From Paraburkholderia hospita (GTDB lineage: Bacteria; Pseudomonadota; Gammaproteobacteria; Burkholderiales; Burkholderiaceae), in the NCBI RefSeq assembly GCF_002902965.1, contig NZ_CP026108.1, forward strand, positions 62,001 through 126,000: a stretch of 64,000 bases of DNA. The letters are read 5' to 3'. Numbering within the stretch: the first letter of the stretch is position 1; every line of letters starts with the position of its first letter. This document shows, piece by piece, positions 41,034 to 49,659 of this stretch. The notes below the pieces were generated by a model. That model was given only the letters and a program-made list of their open reading frames with translations. It made no database searches and was not told the origin of the DNA. The translations under genes and the position numbers were made by a program.

Positions 41034-42542
41034 TCACTGCGTCAGCCATTCGGGCTTGCTCGAGCCTCGTGGCACGAGGACCGTCCTGAAGGCCCCGGGA
41101 GTCTTCGACAAGAGCACCTGGTCGGTCATGCCCTGATACGTGCCCAGCGGGGTCTCTGCCGTGAACAGATCGGGGGCGACGTAGGCGTGTTCTTCGGAAG
41201 ATCCGGCGGTCGCCTGGGCATAGTCCCTGTCGAAGATGCCGAGCGAGAACAGCCACAGCACGGTTCGGGTCAGAGAAACGGTGACCCGATAGCTGCCACC
41301 CTCGACCGCACGCCGGCGCAGCGCCGCGAGTACGCCGACCGTGCCGAGCCAGCCCACCACGTTGTCGACAATGGGGATGATCGGCGGCGATTTCGGACGC
41401 GCGAGCGTCCCTTCGACGGCGAACAGCCCCGAAACGGCCGCGCCGATTTCATCGAAACCCGGACGATACTTCCAGGGGCCGCTGGCACCGTGAAGCAGGA
41501 CACTGGCATGGATCAACCCAGGCTTCCTGCCGCAGAGCTCCTCGGCCTCGAGACCATGGCGTTCCAGATAGCCCGGACGCTTGTTCGCGAAGAAGACATC
41601 GGCATCCTTCAGCAGGAGATCGAATTTCGCGCGATCCTCCTTCGAGTAGTCCAGGATCGTCGAGCGCATCCCGACCTGAGTGTCCCATGCGAACGCCTCG
41701 ATCTCGCTGTCGTCGAACGGCCGCCAGATGTTGAGGACATCGGCCCCGTGCAAAGCGAGGTCTCTCCCGATCGCCGCTCCGGCAATCACGTGCCCCATCC
41801 CCAGTGCGCGAATGCCGTCCAGCGGACTGGTGCCCTCTTTCATGAAAGGGATCGGCTCACTTTCGCCGATCTTTTCCACATTGATCAGCGACATTCTCGA
41901 GAGGACCTCGGTGTACTGAAGCTCCTTGCTGAATTCCTCGAAAGTGCGCACCTTCGCGATGACGATCCCGGCCTCCGCCGCCGCATTCTCCAGGTCGTCC
42001 GCGCGCCATTGCAGAATGGCGTTGCGCACGGCTTCCGGGCTGGAGTCGCACCGCAGCAGGCTGAGTTCGCGGGCAGCCAGCTTTGGGTAGATGTTCAGGG
42101 GCACGACGTGTCGTCCGTCGCGGGTTTCGCGAAAAAGATTCGTATCGATCTTGAGGGCTGGAGGACGACCATTGATCGTCTCCCATTTCAGATCGAAGAA
42201 CCCGGCGAAGCGCCGCAACGCTTTACGAACGTCCACTTCGATGTCCTGTTCCTCGCCGGTCCGCAGTCGCCACAGTGCAGCGACGCCGACGGCCTTCGCG
42301 GCCAGGGCGATCGCGGACAACGAGCCGAACCGGAAGAGCGCGGGGATGATCGGATCGCGGCCGTGGAACGTGATCTTGCCACCGCTGTCCGCCGTCGATA
42401 AGCCGACGTCTTTCAGTACGTCATTGAGCACGCCGTGCAGGTCGATATCCGCGTTCCGTGCCGGATTCGCGAGATTCGATTGAATGATTCCGGTGAGCCG
42501 ATCCGGCCCGCTTTCGATTGCAAGATTGGTCGAGTCTTTCAT
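41034..42542 (-). CDS. CaiB/BaiF-type CoA-transferase, 502 aa
   Basis: Class III CoA-transferases move CoA between carboxylic acids. Motifs: DGIRALGMGHVIAGAAIGRDLALHGADVLNIWRPFDD (shown in parts; CoA-binding, about residues 253-290), ANKRPGYLERHGL and a late VDNVVGWLGTVGVLAALRRR. It is about 80-100 aa longer than CaiB, with an N-terminal extension. It is the third gene of a leftward operon with a hydroxyacyl-CoA/carnitine dehydrogenase and a YWTD protein, which suggests fatty-acid or carnitine catabolism. Confidence 0.85.
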   Translation of the reverse strand: MKDSTNLAIESGPDRLTGIIQSNLANPARNADIDLHGVLNDVLKDVGLSTADSGGKITFHGRDPIIPALFRFGSLSAIALAAKAVGVAALWRLRTGEEQDIEVDVRKALRRFAGFFDLKWETINGRPPALKIDTNLFRETRDGRHVVPLNIYPKLAARELSLLRCDSSPEAVRNAILQWRADDLENAAAEAGIVIAKVRTFEEFSKELQYTEVLSRMSLINVEKIGESEPIPFMKEGTSPLDGIRALGMGHVIAGAAIGRDLALHGADVLNIWRPFDDSEIEAFAWDTQVGMRSTILDYSKEDRAKFDLLLKDADVFFANKRPGYLERHGLEAEELCGRKPGLIHASVLLHGASGPWKYRPGFDEIGAAVSGLFAVEGTLARPKSPPIIPIVDNVVGWLGTVGVLAALRRRAVEGGSYRVTVSLTRTVLWLFSLGIFDRDYAQATAGSSEEHAYVAPDLFTAETPLGTYQGMTDQVLLSKTPGAFRTVLVPRGSSKPEWLTQ

Positions 42543-42632
42543 TTGGGAAATTTCTTCGATAAGGGAGTGTCAACTGCCCGCGATCAGTTCACGCGAGCCG
42601 CGGCCACGCGTGGCGTGGCCGCATCCGTACCT

Positions 42633-43586
42633 TTAACGCGCCTTTCCTTTGGTGCGCAGCTCGATGAGTCCGAGCAGCAGCTCATCGCGCTCTGCCTCCA
42701 GTTCCTCGATGGACCGCGATCCGACCTCGGCATGAACGCCGTCGATCAGCTTCTTCTGCACTTCCGGCGTCAGCTCCGGCGAGCCCAGTTCCTTCCACCC
42801 AGCCGTCATCGGGCCGGCGAATTGATGGAAGAAGTGTTCGATGCCACCCGGGCCGCCGCCGAGGTGATTGAGCATCATGTTGCCCATCAAGCCCCAGCGC
42901 AGGCCCGGCCCCCAGGAGAGAGCGGTGTCGACGTCGGCGGCGCTCAGCACACCCTCTGACACCAGGTAGTAGACCTCGCGCGCCACCGCGAACTGCAGAC
43001 GGTTGGCGACGTGGCCCCGCAATTCCTTATTCAGGCGCACCGCCTGTTTCCCGATCGACGTATAGAACTCCATGGCGCGCTGGATCGTCTCTTCCGAGGT
43101 CTTGGTCCCGCCGACGATCTCGACCAGCGGAATCAGGTGCGGCGGATTGAACGGATGGCCGACGACGCAGCGCTCGGGATGCAGCACGGCGCCCACCTGG
43201 ATGCTGCTCATGGGCAGGGTCGACGTGCTCGATGCGATGATCACGTGGGGGGGCAGCAGCTCATCGAGTTGCCGATAGAGGTCCTGCTTGAATTCGAGCC
43301 GCTCGGGGCCGTTTTCCTGGACCAGATCCACATCCGTGAGTGCTTGTGCAAGCACGGGCGTGAACGTCAGGTTGGCTTGCGACGCGCCGGGCGCCAGGCC
43401 CAATCTCGTGAGCGCCGGCCAGGCAGCCTCCACGAACGCCCTGAGCTGGGCTTCGGCATTCGGGGCGATGTCCGTCGCAACGACCTTCAGCCCCTTGGCG
43501 AGAAACAGCGCGGTCCAGCTGGCACCGATCACGCCGGTGCCGATGATGGCGATGCGGCGAATGGGCTGGCTCTTGGTATCAGTCAT
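42633..43586 (-). CDS. 3-hydroxyacyl-CoA/L-carnitine dehydrogenase family enzyme, 317 aa
   Basis: NAD-binding Rossmann motif IGTGVIGASWTALFLAKG near residues 15-32, the ASSTSTLPMSSI segment, catalytic His region VVGHPFNPPHLIPLVEIVGG and the second-domain KELRGHVANRLQFAVAREV. The substrate is 3-hydroxyacyl-CoA or L-carnitine (LcdH-like); the neighbouring CoA-transferase favours a carnitine or acyl-CoA pathway. Translated from ATG 43586, 21 bp after the YWTD gene. Confidence 0.85.
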   Translation of the reverse strand: MTDTKSQPIRRIAIIGTGVIGASWTALFLAKGLKVVATDIAPNAEAQLRAFVEAAWPALTRLGLAPGASQANLTFTPVLAQALTDVDLVQENGPERLEFKQDLYRQLDELLPPHVIIASSTSTLPMSSIQVGAVLHPERCVVGHPFNPPHLIPLVEIVGGTKTSEETIQRAMEFYTSIGKQAVRLNKELRGHVANRLQFAVAREVYYLVSEGVLSAADVDTALSWGPGLRWGLMGNMMLNHLGGGPGGIEHFFHQFAGPMTAGWKELGSPELTPEVQKKLIDGVHAEVGSRSIEELEAERDELLLGLIELRTKGKAR

Positions 43587-43607
43587 GTCATGTCTCCAAT
43601 GCGTGGG

Positions 43608-44522
43608 TCAGACTTCGGCATAGGCGATGCCGGTGAGGTTGCCTTGGGCGAAAAGGAAGTTGCGCGGGTTTTTTCCATCGAGATCGGCGGAGTAGACCGA
43701 GCCGCCCAGGTCCGTGACGAACATCCGATTTCCGGGAATGTCGAGTGCGATGCCGATTCCCTCCATCAGGTGCGTAACGAGGATTTCAGACGTCGCCGGT
43801 CCGTCGATCGGCGTGCGATTGACGGAGTTGCCGCGCGGAGGATCGCCGCGGTCGGTCCAGTAGAGGACACGCTTCGTGAGGTCGAGCTCGAGGTCGATGG
43901 GCTCGGGCAGCCGGTCGAACAGCACCTCGATGTCGGAGCGGTTTGTCGGGCCTTCGCCCTGCGGGATCTCGATATTGGCGCGGAAGATGCGGCCCAGTCC
44001 GGCGTTGTCCGGACCTTTTTGCGTCCAGTAAAGCTTCTTGTGCTTCGGATCGATCGTGATTCCGACGCACCACCGGGTCTGGTCGAGACGGTCCTGGTCG
44101 CCCTGTCCGGTCGCGACCAGCGTGTCGACCTGAGAGCCGTCGAGGTTGGCGCGCATCACGCGCATGCCCTCTCGATCGCACCAATAGAGCTTGCCACCTG
44201 CCTTGTCGAGATGAATCTGCTTCGGTGTGTGCGTGACGCCTTGCGGGACGATGACCACGCGATTCTTGCCATCCAGGTCGGCACGTTCGATCGAGCCGTC
44301 ATGGAGGCCGATCGAACCCATGTTGGTCCAGTAGATATGACCGGCAGCCATGTCCACGACGATGCCGTCGGGGAGGCGGCAATCCGCGACGATCGTCTTG
44401 AGGTCGGATCCGTCGGGATTAATCGAGTGAATGCGACCACCGCTCAGTTCGAGGAAAAACAATCGGCCGGAGCGGGTCGCGTCCGTGGAAACATGCGTTC
44501 CGCTGGTTCGGGGCGAAGTCAT
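43608..44522 (-). CDS. YWTD/LDL-receptor-type beta-propeller protein, 304 aa
   Basis: Several YWT repeats are visible (HIYWTNMGSIG, KLYWCDREGM, KLYWTQKGPDN, VLYWTDRGDPP), the six-blade YWTD propeller. No signal peptide, so it is probably cytoplasmic. It is the first gene of the leftward catabolic operon. Such SMP-30/YWTD proteins next to dehydrogenases may act on lactones or related sugar acids. Activity is inferred only. Confidence 0.8.
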   Translation of the reverse strand: MTSPRTSGTHVSTDATRSGRLFFLELSGGRIHSINPDGSDLKTIVADCRLPDGIVVDMAAGHIYWTNMGSIGLHDGSIERADLDGKNRVVIVPQGVTHTPKQIHLDKAGGKLYWCDREGMRVMRANLDGSQVDTLVATGQGDQDRLDQTRWCVGITIDPKHKKLYWTQKGPDNAGLGRIFRANIEIPQGEGPTNRSDIEVLFDRLPEPIDLELDLTKRVLYWTDRGDPPRGNSVNRTPIDGPATSEILVTHLMEGIGIALDIPGNRMFVTDLGGSVYSADLDGKNPRNFLFAQGNLTGIAYAEV

Positions 44523-44863
44523 AGTGTGTCCTTTCGTGTCATTGCCGTTGGAAGAGAGACTGGATGTCGGGCGCGACTGTGTACCGCCGGGTAGCGATCT
44601 CGTCGATCATTACCGCTGGCTTTCCGATCCCTTCGCGATCGGAATCGGATGCCGTGCATTGCCCGGCAGGACGTTCATCCGGCCCGCGACCACATCGAGG
44701 TCCGCAGTGCAGTCACCAAGCCGTGGTGTCTGAATTGAATGGTTTGTAGTGCCAATTTTCTGATGGTAGTTGGCGGGGCAAGGGGCGGCTATTACATAAA
44801 GCTGGAATACACCTCGTGTCCCGTACCCGTTAGAGGCATGTCGTTGCGTGAATGACCATTTGA
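44523..44863. other. Intergenic region upstream of the YWTD operon
   Basis: No gene seen. Low-complexity codon-like frames are rejected. The transcription start of the leftward operon should lie here. Confidence 0.35.
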
Positions 44864-45031
44864 CCTTTGATGCTGTTGAAAAAGCCCGGCGACGGTCTAC
44901 ATCGCGAGGCTTTCATGGTCGCTTTACCCTTAACCGAGGCCCGCGAACGGCTTGTAGGGCGTTCTGATAGGTCGATTTTCTGGCCGGCGGTGGGCAACCA
45001 ACTGCCGCGACTTTTTCAACAGCATCCCTTT
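44864..45031. mobile_element. Short transposon-like element (MITE) with target duplication
   Basis: A 158-bp segment (44869-45026) has perfect 16-bp terminal inverted repeats GATGCTGTTGAAAAAG / CTTTTTCAACAGCATC. On both sides the same 5 bp CCTTT occurs directly (44864-44868 and 45027-45031), the expected target duplication. There is no transposase inside. The IS family is not identified. Confidence 0.75.
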
Positions 45032-45250
45032 GAAACCGGCCATCGCTGTCACGAAGTATCGTAGGTCCGATTCGGGTCGATTTCGGCGGTTCGTCGGGAG
45101 CCCAGGTTCGGCCAGCAGCGGATCGGTGACTCAGCTGTCCGGTGAATGGCATTCCGCATCCGTTGGCGTTCGCCGGCCCCAACCGATTGATGCCGATCCT
45201 CTTTATCCAGTACTCTGGCGAAGACCTACTTATCGGGATCGGCGGTTGTG

Positions 45251-45721
45251 ATGAATCTGGATTTTCGGCTGCCGGTACCCGGAGACTCGGAATGGCTATT
45301 TGACACGTACCGGCGAACGATGAAAGGTTTCGTTACTTCAGCGTATGGCTGGGACGACGACTTGCAGCAAGCGGGGTTTGCAAAAAGCCTTCGCCAGGGC
45401 TCTTGTCAAATAGTTACGTGGGAAGGCGGCCGATGCGGGTTTGTGCACTGGACCGTCGAACCGGATCTCGTATGCCTGAGGATGCTTTGTATCGTGCCGG
45501 AGATGCAAAACAAGTCGATCGGCAGTGCAGCGATTGCCAAGATCATGTCGTTGTCCAGCTACTTACAAAAACCGCTGTACCTGAATGTCTTCATATGCAA
45601 CCGAACTGCCTATGACTGGTACACCAGAATCGGTTTTGTCGAAATCGAAAACGACGGCAAGATCTGCACTTTGGTGCTTGCTCCTTCGTCGTCACCGGCC
45701 CTTATGGAACGGCATGCGTAA
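45251..45721 (+). CDS. GNAT-family acetyltransferase, 156 aa
   Basis: Start at the second in-frame start (ATG 45251; GTG at 45248). The GNAT fold is visible: beta-strand region VCLRMLCIVPEMQNKSIGSAAIAKI with the Q/R-x-x-G/A-x-like acetyl-CoA motif, followed by LYLNVFICNRTAYDWYTRIGFVEIEND, the family's C-terminal YxxxGF pattern. It would transfer an acetyl group to an amine of unknown identity. It stands alone next to the MITE. Confidence 0.8.
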   Translation: MNLDFRLPVPGDSEWLFDTYRRTMKGFVTSAYGWDDDLQQAGFAKSLRQGSCQIVTWEGGRCGFVHWTVEPDLVCLRMLCIVPEMQNKSIGSAAIAKIMSLSSYLQKPLYLNVFICNRTAYDWYTRIGFVEIENDGKICTLVLAPSSSPALMERHA

Positions 45722-45766
45722 TCTCCCAAGGACCCTGTCCGCAGCGGGAACAGCCGGGTTCGTGCG

Positions 45767-46419
45767 TCAGCTTCGCTCTCGAAACAGCCGCTCGACTGGT
45801 GACGCCGTTCGTCGCCTCGTCGACGATGTTTCAAGCTGCAGTTTGCTTGCCTGCCTGACCAGCGTGGCAAAGGAATCCGCTTGCATTTTTCTCATGATGT
45901 TGCCGCGATGTACCTGCACGGTGTATCGGCCGCCTGCTTGTTGAGCCGGCCGCTTGCCAGTAACGGTAACAGCTCCTGCTCACGAGGCGTCAGCGATTGG
46001 TGGAGAGCCTGGAGCAACGCTGTATCTTCCGCCTCCTTGCGAAGAACGTGCGCCCTGGCGATTGCCGCATCAACCACGCGCATCAACGCGTCTTCATCGA
46101 GTGGCTTTGTGAGGAAATCAATAGCCCCGCCCTTCATGGCCAGGACCGTGGACGGCACATCTGCCCTTCCGGTAATGAAGATGACCGGAATCTGTGAGTC
46201 CCTGCTGACAAGCTTCTGGACTTCCAGCCCGCTCATGCCTGGCATTCTCATATCCAGGATCAGGCATGCAATGACATTTTGATGCTGCGTGTCCAGAAAC
46301 TCTTCGCCAGAGTTAAATGTCTGGACGTCTCTTCCGCTTGCGCGCAACAGCGCAGCGAGTGCTTCGCGCACGCGTTCGTCGTCGTCGACCACGTAGACTA
46401 ATTCGCTCGCGGATTCCAT
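45767..46419 (-). pseudogene. FixJ/NarL-type response regulator, frameshifted in its HTH
   Basis: The receiver domain is intact: VYVVDDDERVREAL, phosphorylatable Asp in LILDMRMPGMSG, Thr/Lys sites FITGRA and FLTKPLDED. The LuxR-type HTH begins (SLTPREQELLPLLASGRLNKQAAD) and then breaks. The matching continuation YTVQVHRGNIMRKMQADSF is present in another frame, with the segment corresponding to about LGISE missing, so a small deletion near 45930 removed the recognition helix. The protein cannot bind DNA normally. No sensor kinase is adjacent. Confidence 0.8.
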
Positions 46420-46479
46420 AGAACCTCTCTATCAGTCGGTGAAAGCCCTTCCTTGTCGGACTAACGGTTTTAAATGTCT

Positions 46480-46819
46480 GCTTGCCTTGGCGGCCAACGC
46501 GTACTATCGACCCACCCACAATCGTCGCAGCCCTCTTCGACGAGATCCGCTCGGTGTTTCCGGACGACGGATCGGACCCGAGAAGGTCTTCAATGCCACC
46601 GTGGTCAGGATCGTCGAAACGGAGAAATCCTTCGCCACCGTCGCAACCTTCGCAACCTGCGCGGCATTGTTGCGCAGCAGAACCGGATCGATCGACTTCG
46701 TGGCAAACGCCATTTGCGCCTTTGTCGATCAGGATCAGCGTGTGATCGGCCGGCGAAAGCAGCAGTTTTCCAGGCTTGGCTGTGCTTGGAGCATCGTGTT
46801 TTCCAGGTGGATTCAGCAA
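46480..46819 (-). pseudogene. Isochorismatase/YcaC-like hydrolase, frameshifted remnant
   Basis: In one frame LLLSPADHTLILIDKGA, and in the next frame QMAFATKSIDPVLLRNNAAQ with VSTILTTVALKTFSGPI, match the N-terminal half of isochorismatase-type hydrolases. A one-base shift near 46715 and a second break around 46560 destroy the gene; the C-terminal half is missing. It is divergent from the intact LysR gene, whose likely target it was. Confidence 0.6.
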
Positions 46820-46971
46820 ACCTGATATCGCGTGATGAAGACCGTCCTCGCTGAGAGTTCCATCGACATGGATGAGAGCGCCCGCAGGAACGATTTCGAA
46901 GGATCGATAGTAATTGACCTTCTCAACCTGATAAATAGAATGGAACGAATGGATTCCATTCCGTTTTTTTC

Positions 46972-47892
46972 ATGCCTTCTCTTCCCGATCTTCAAGCCTG
47001 GGCCATATTTGCCCGTGTTTCCGATCTCGGCTCGTTTGCCAAAGCGGCCGAGTCGCTCGGCATGTCGCAGCCCACCGTGTCGAAGGCGATTGCCCGCCTG
47101 GAGCAACGGCTCGGCACAGCGCTGCTATATCGGACATCGCGCCGGCTGTCGTTAACCCCGACGGGTTGCATGGCCCTCGAACGCGCGGTCCGCATCCTGA
47201 ACGAAGGTGAAGCCGTCGAAGCCGAGGCGTCGGCGCAAGCGCTCACGCCGCACGGCACGGTGCGCGTCAGTGCGCCGATGTCGTTTGGCCTCAAATATCT
47301 GACGCCGCTGATTCCCGAATTTCTCGACCGCTATCCCGACGTCAACATCGACCTGTCGTTGACAGATACTGTGATCGATGTCGTCGCCGAAGGGTACGAT
47401 GTGGCACTGCGCATCGCCGAGTTGCCCGACTCGTCGCTGCGCTCGCGCAGGCTCTGCGAGGTACGCCGGCCGCTCGTCGCAAGCACGGACTATCTGTCCC
47501 GCAACGGCCGCCCGACGCATCCACGGGAACTCGCGGACCATGCCTGCCTGATCTACACCAATCTGCCGACGCCCGGCCAATGGCGCTTCCGTCATGCGTC
47601 CGGAGACGAGTGCGTGGTGCCCGTGAAAGGGAGAATCAGCAGCAACAATGCCGAGGCCATCATTCCGGCACTGCTTGCGGGACAGGGTCTGGCGCTGCAA
47701 CCGGAGTTCGTCGTATGGGATGCGCTGTCCAGCGGCGAACTGGAGGAAGTCTTGCCAGACTGGCAGATTGCGAGAGTTCATCTCAACCTCGTCACACCGC
47801 CTGGCGGTTTCAGGCCGGCGCGGGTGACAGCGATGCTGGCCTATCTCAGCGAATGTCTTGCGAGCGTGCCCTGGGCGCACACGGAAGACTGA
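46972..47892 (+). CDS. LysR-family transcriptional regulator, 306 aa
   Basis: N-terminal winged HTH ([47 protein letters not shown], in parts, residues about 13-55) and a C-terminal periplasmic-binding-protein-like effector domain, of standard length. Its usual divergent target is the now broken isochorismatase-like gene. It may still act on its own promoter. Confidence 0.93.
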   Translation: MPSLPDLQAWAIFARVSDLGSFAKAAESLGMSQPTVSKAIARLEQRLGTALLYRTSRRLSLTPTGCMALERAVRILNEGEAVEAEASAQALTPHGTVRVSAPMSFGLKYLTPLIPEFLDRYPDVNIDLSLTDTVIDVVAEGYDVALRIAELPDSSLRSRRLCEVRRPLVASTDYLSRNGRPTHPRELADHACLIYTNLPTPGQWRFRHASGDECVVPVKGRISSNNAEAIIPALLAGQGLALQPEFVVWDALSSGELEEVLPDWQIARVHLNLVTPPGGFRPARVTAMLAYLSECLASVPWAHTED

Positions 47893-48490
47893 ACTCAACT
47901 CTCATGAATGCAGGAGTTGAGTGCGCAACAAACTCGCCCGGGTTGCTTCGTCAGATCACTTCTTGAGCGACAGAGTTGACTAGACGTAGCGCGGGCGGGA
48001 TGCGGCCGTAACTGAGCGATGTCGTGGGTAGGCGTCTGCTTGAGGCTCAATCTATATTCTCGGCTGCGGTGCGATGGTCTGTTCGGTGTTGAGCATATGC
48101 GCAGAGATGGCCGCGTGAATGACCGTTATAGCTTGGAACCCGTCGTAGCGTTCATACTTGGACGAGCGGCCGGTGAGGGTCGGCTTTGAGCATTCGCTGC
48201 CGGATCGACGTTGGCTCAACACGGCGGCCTGATTGAGGGTAGCTGTGCAACGTGAGACCGGGGTCGGCCATTTTCAGCGGCTTCTCATTTACGTCTCACA
48301 GCCATTCGAGCAGTGGCACTGCCCCACTCAACGTACGATCGCGCGTTGATCATAGTGACCCATGTACGCGCAGTGACCGTCGACCCATGGACTCGCGTGC
48401 GGAGACAGCTCCGGCTATAGACCGGAGTTGCGATCGCTGTCCGATAAAGCGAAAACGATATGCCCTTCGCGAGCAAGATTAACGGAGCGC
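47893..48490. other. Non-coding region with degenerate sequence
   Basis: No intact gene seen. Short fragments with stop codons look like decayed transposase-type sequence, but no family is recognisable. Confidence 0.35.
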
Positions 48491-48497
48491 TCCCTCG

Positions 48498-49060
48498 GTG
48501 CCGAAGGACGCCATCGCCCCGAATGCCGCTCTGGCAAACGCGATGCGCTGCTCCATGACATCGGCCCTTGATAAGCAGCTTATGTCTCTTTCAGGCGCTG
48601 GAGCAGTACCTGTTCGGCCGACGCCGCCGGCCCCGGTTCAAAGGGGCGCGGCGCCCGTTGCACAGCCTCGAAGGAAAGGACAACAAGGGCATGCTGCGCT
48701 GAGATGCAGAAATCCGCTCATTGAAGGTCGAACGCGGCTGGTCCATCAAGGTCAGGATGCCGGATCTGCGAACTGCAGCGCCTCGCTCCTGAGGTCGACC
48801 GTCCGCACGCCGGAATCCGTCGCCTGCAGCGGCACATCGACACCGTCAGCGCCGGGCGAACAATCCCGGCAATTACCACGCTGACGGCCGCGTGAAGAAG
48901 GGCTGTCGCAACTGGGTGCGTTCGCTGCGACAGCTGCAGGCGGAGCGACGACTTGCAGAGATGCATCGTTACGAGGCGGCTTTGCGCAGGCAGGCGCATG
49001 GCCGCGACACGAATTTCCTGCTCAGCAAGGCCCGGACATGGCGCGATGATGCCTGCTGTG
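48498..49060 (+). pseudogene. Degenerate transposase remnant, IS605 OrfB/TnpB-like
   Basis: Broken frames read RPRFKGARRPLHSLEGKDNKG, then DAEIRSLKVERGWSIKVRMPDLR and later LRQLQAERRLAEMHRYEAALRRQAHGRDTNFLLSKARTW, resembling the mid part and a long helix of OrfB/TnpB-type transposases. Stops and shifts interrupt it. The family call is from memory and uncertain. It runs into an IS66 fragment. Confidence 0.35.
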
Positions 49061-49289
49061 TCGGTTTCGGCGCCACACCCTCCGGCAGCGTTGGCAAACC
49101 ATACTCTCCTGCCAGATAGAGCCGGCGCCATTTGAACAGCAGTTTCGCGTTGATATCGTTGCTGCGCGCGATCAACGCTACCGACGCACCTGGCTCGAAC
49201 GATTGCTCGACCAGTTGCCGCTTGAATTCGGTCGGAAAATTCGGCCGTTTATATGCGCTGCCTGCAGAGCGCTCATCCCACGTCTTGTC
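49050..49289 (-). pseudogene. IS66-family TnpA (OrfA) fragment
   Basis: DERSAGSAYKRPNFPTEFKRQLVEQSFEPGASVALIARSNDINAKLLFKWRRLYLAGEYGLP (quoted here in two overlapping halves) is the conserved HTH region of the first orf of IS66 elements. The start codon is lost (W where M is expected) and the 3' end is replaced by the TnpB-like debris. No orfB or orfC follows. Confidence 0.75.
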
Positions 49290-49659
49290 CACCTTGGTTC
49301 CCACGATAAAATTTGGTGGATACCAAGCTATCCAAAACCTCAATCGGTATGCCAGAACGGCCCTCGTGAGCCGCTTACTGCCGTCATGCCGCCAGCCGCG
49401 AACCTTTCGCGGCACGCGCAATTTGGCTCAGGAACGGTCTTGTCGAACACGAACGCACCTACACTGATTACGGCTGTACCTTCCGTTCCGGGCCCCTCCG
49501 GGACGGCGAAATCGGCAAGCGGCTCCGCAATGGCCCCGCGTGCGGAATTTTTCGACAATTCCGTTGAATACGGTCAGGCATCGACGCATTTCCGCTCGCG
49601 CTTTCCCTGGCCCCAATGGGACAGATAAGCCACTCGCTCGGTTAACCACCTCGTACCCA
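49290..49659. other. IS-end-like sequence, partly repeated at 52.5 kb
   Basis: No gene. The core GCATTTCCGCTCGCGCTTT at about 49585 recurs near 52566 with surrounding similarity, in direct orientation. The two copies flank the propeller gene and are probably decayed IS ends. Confidence 0.45.
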
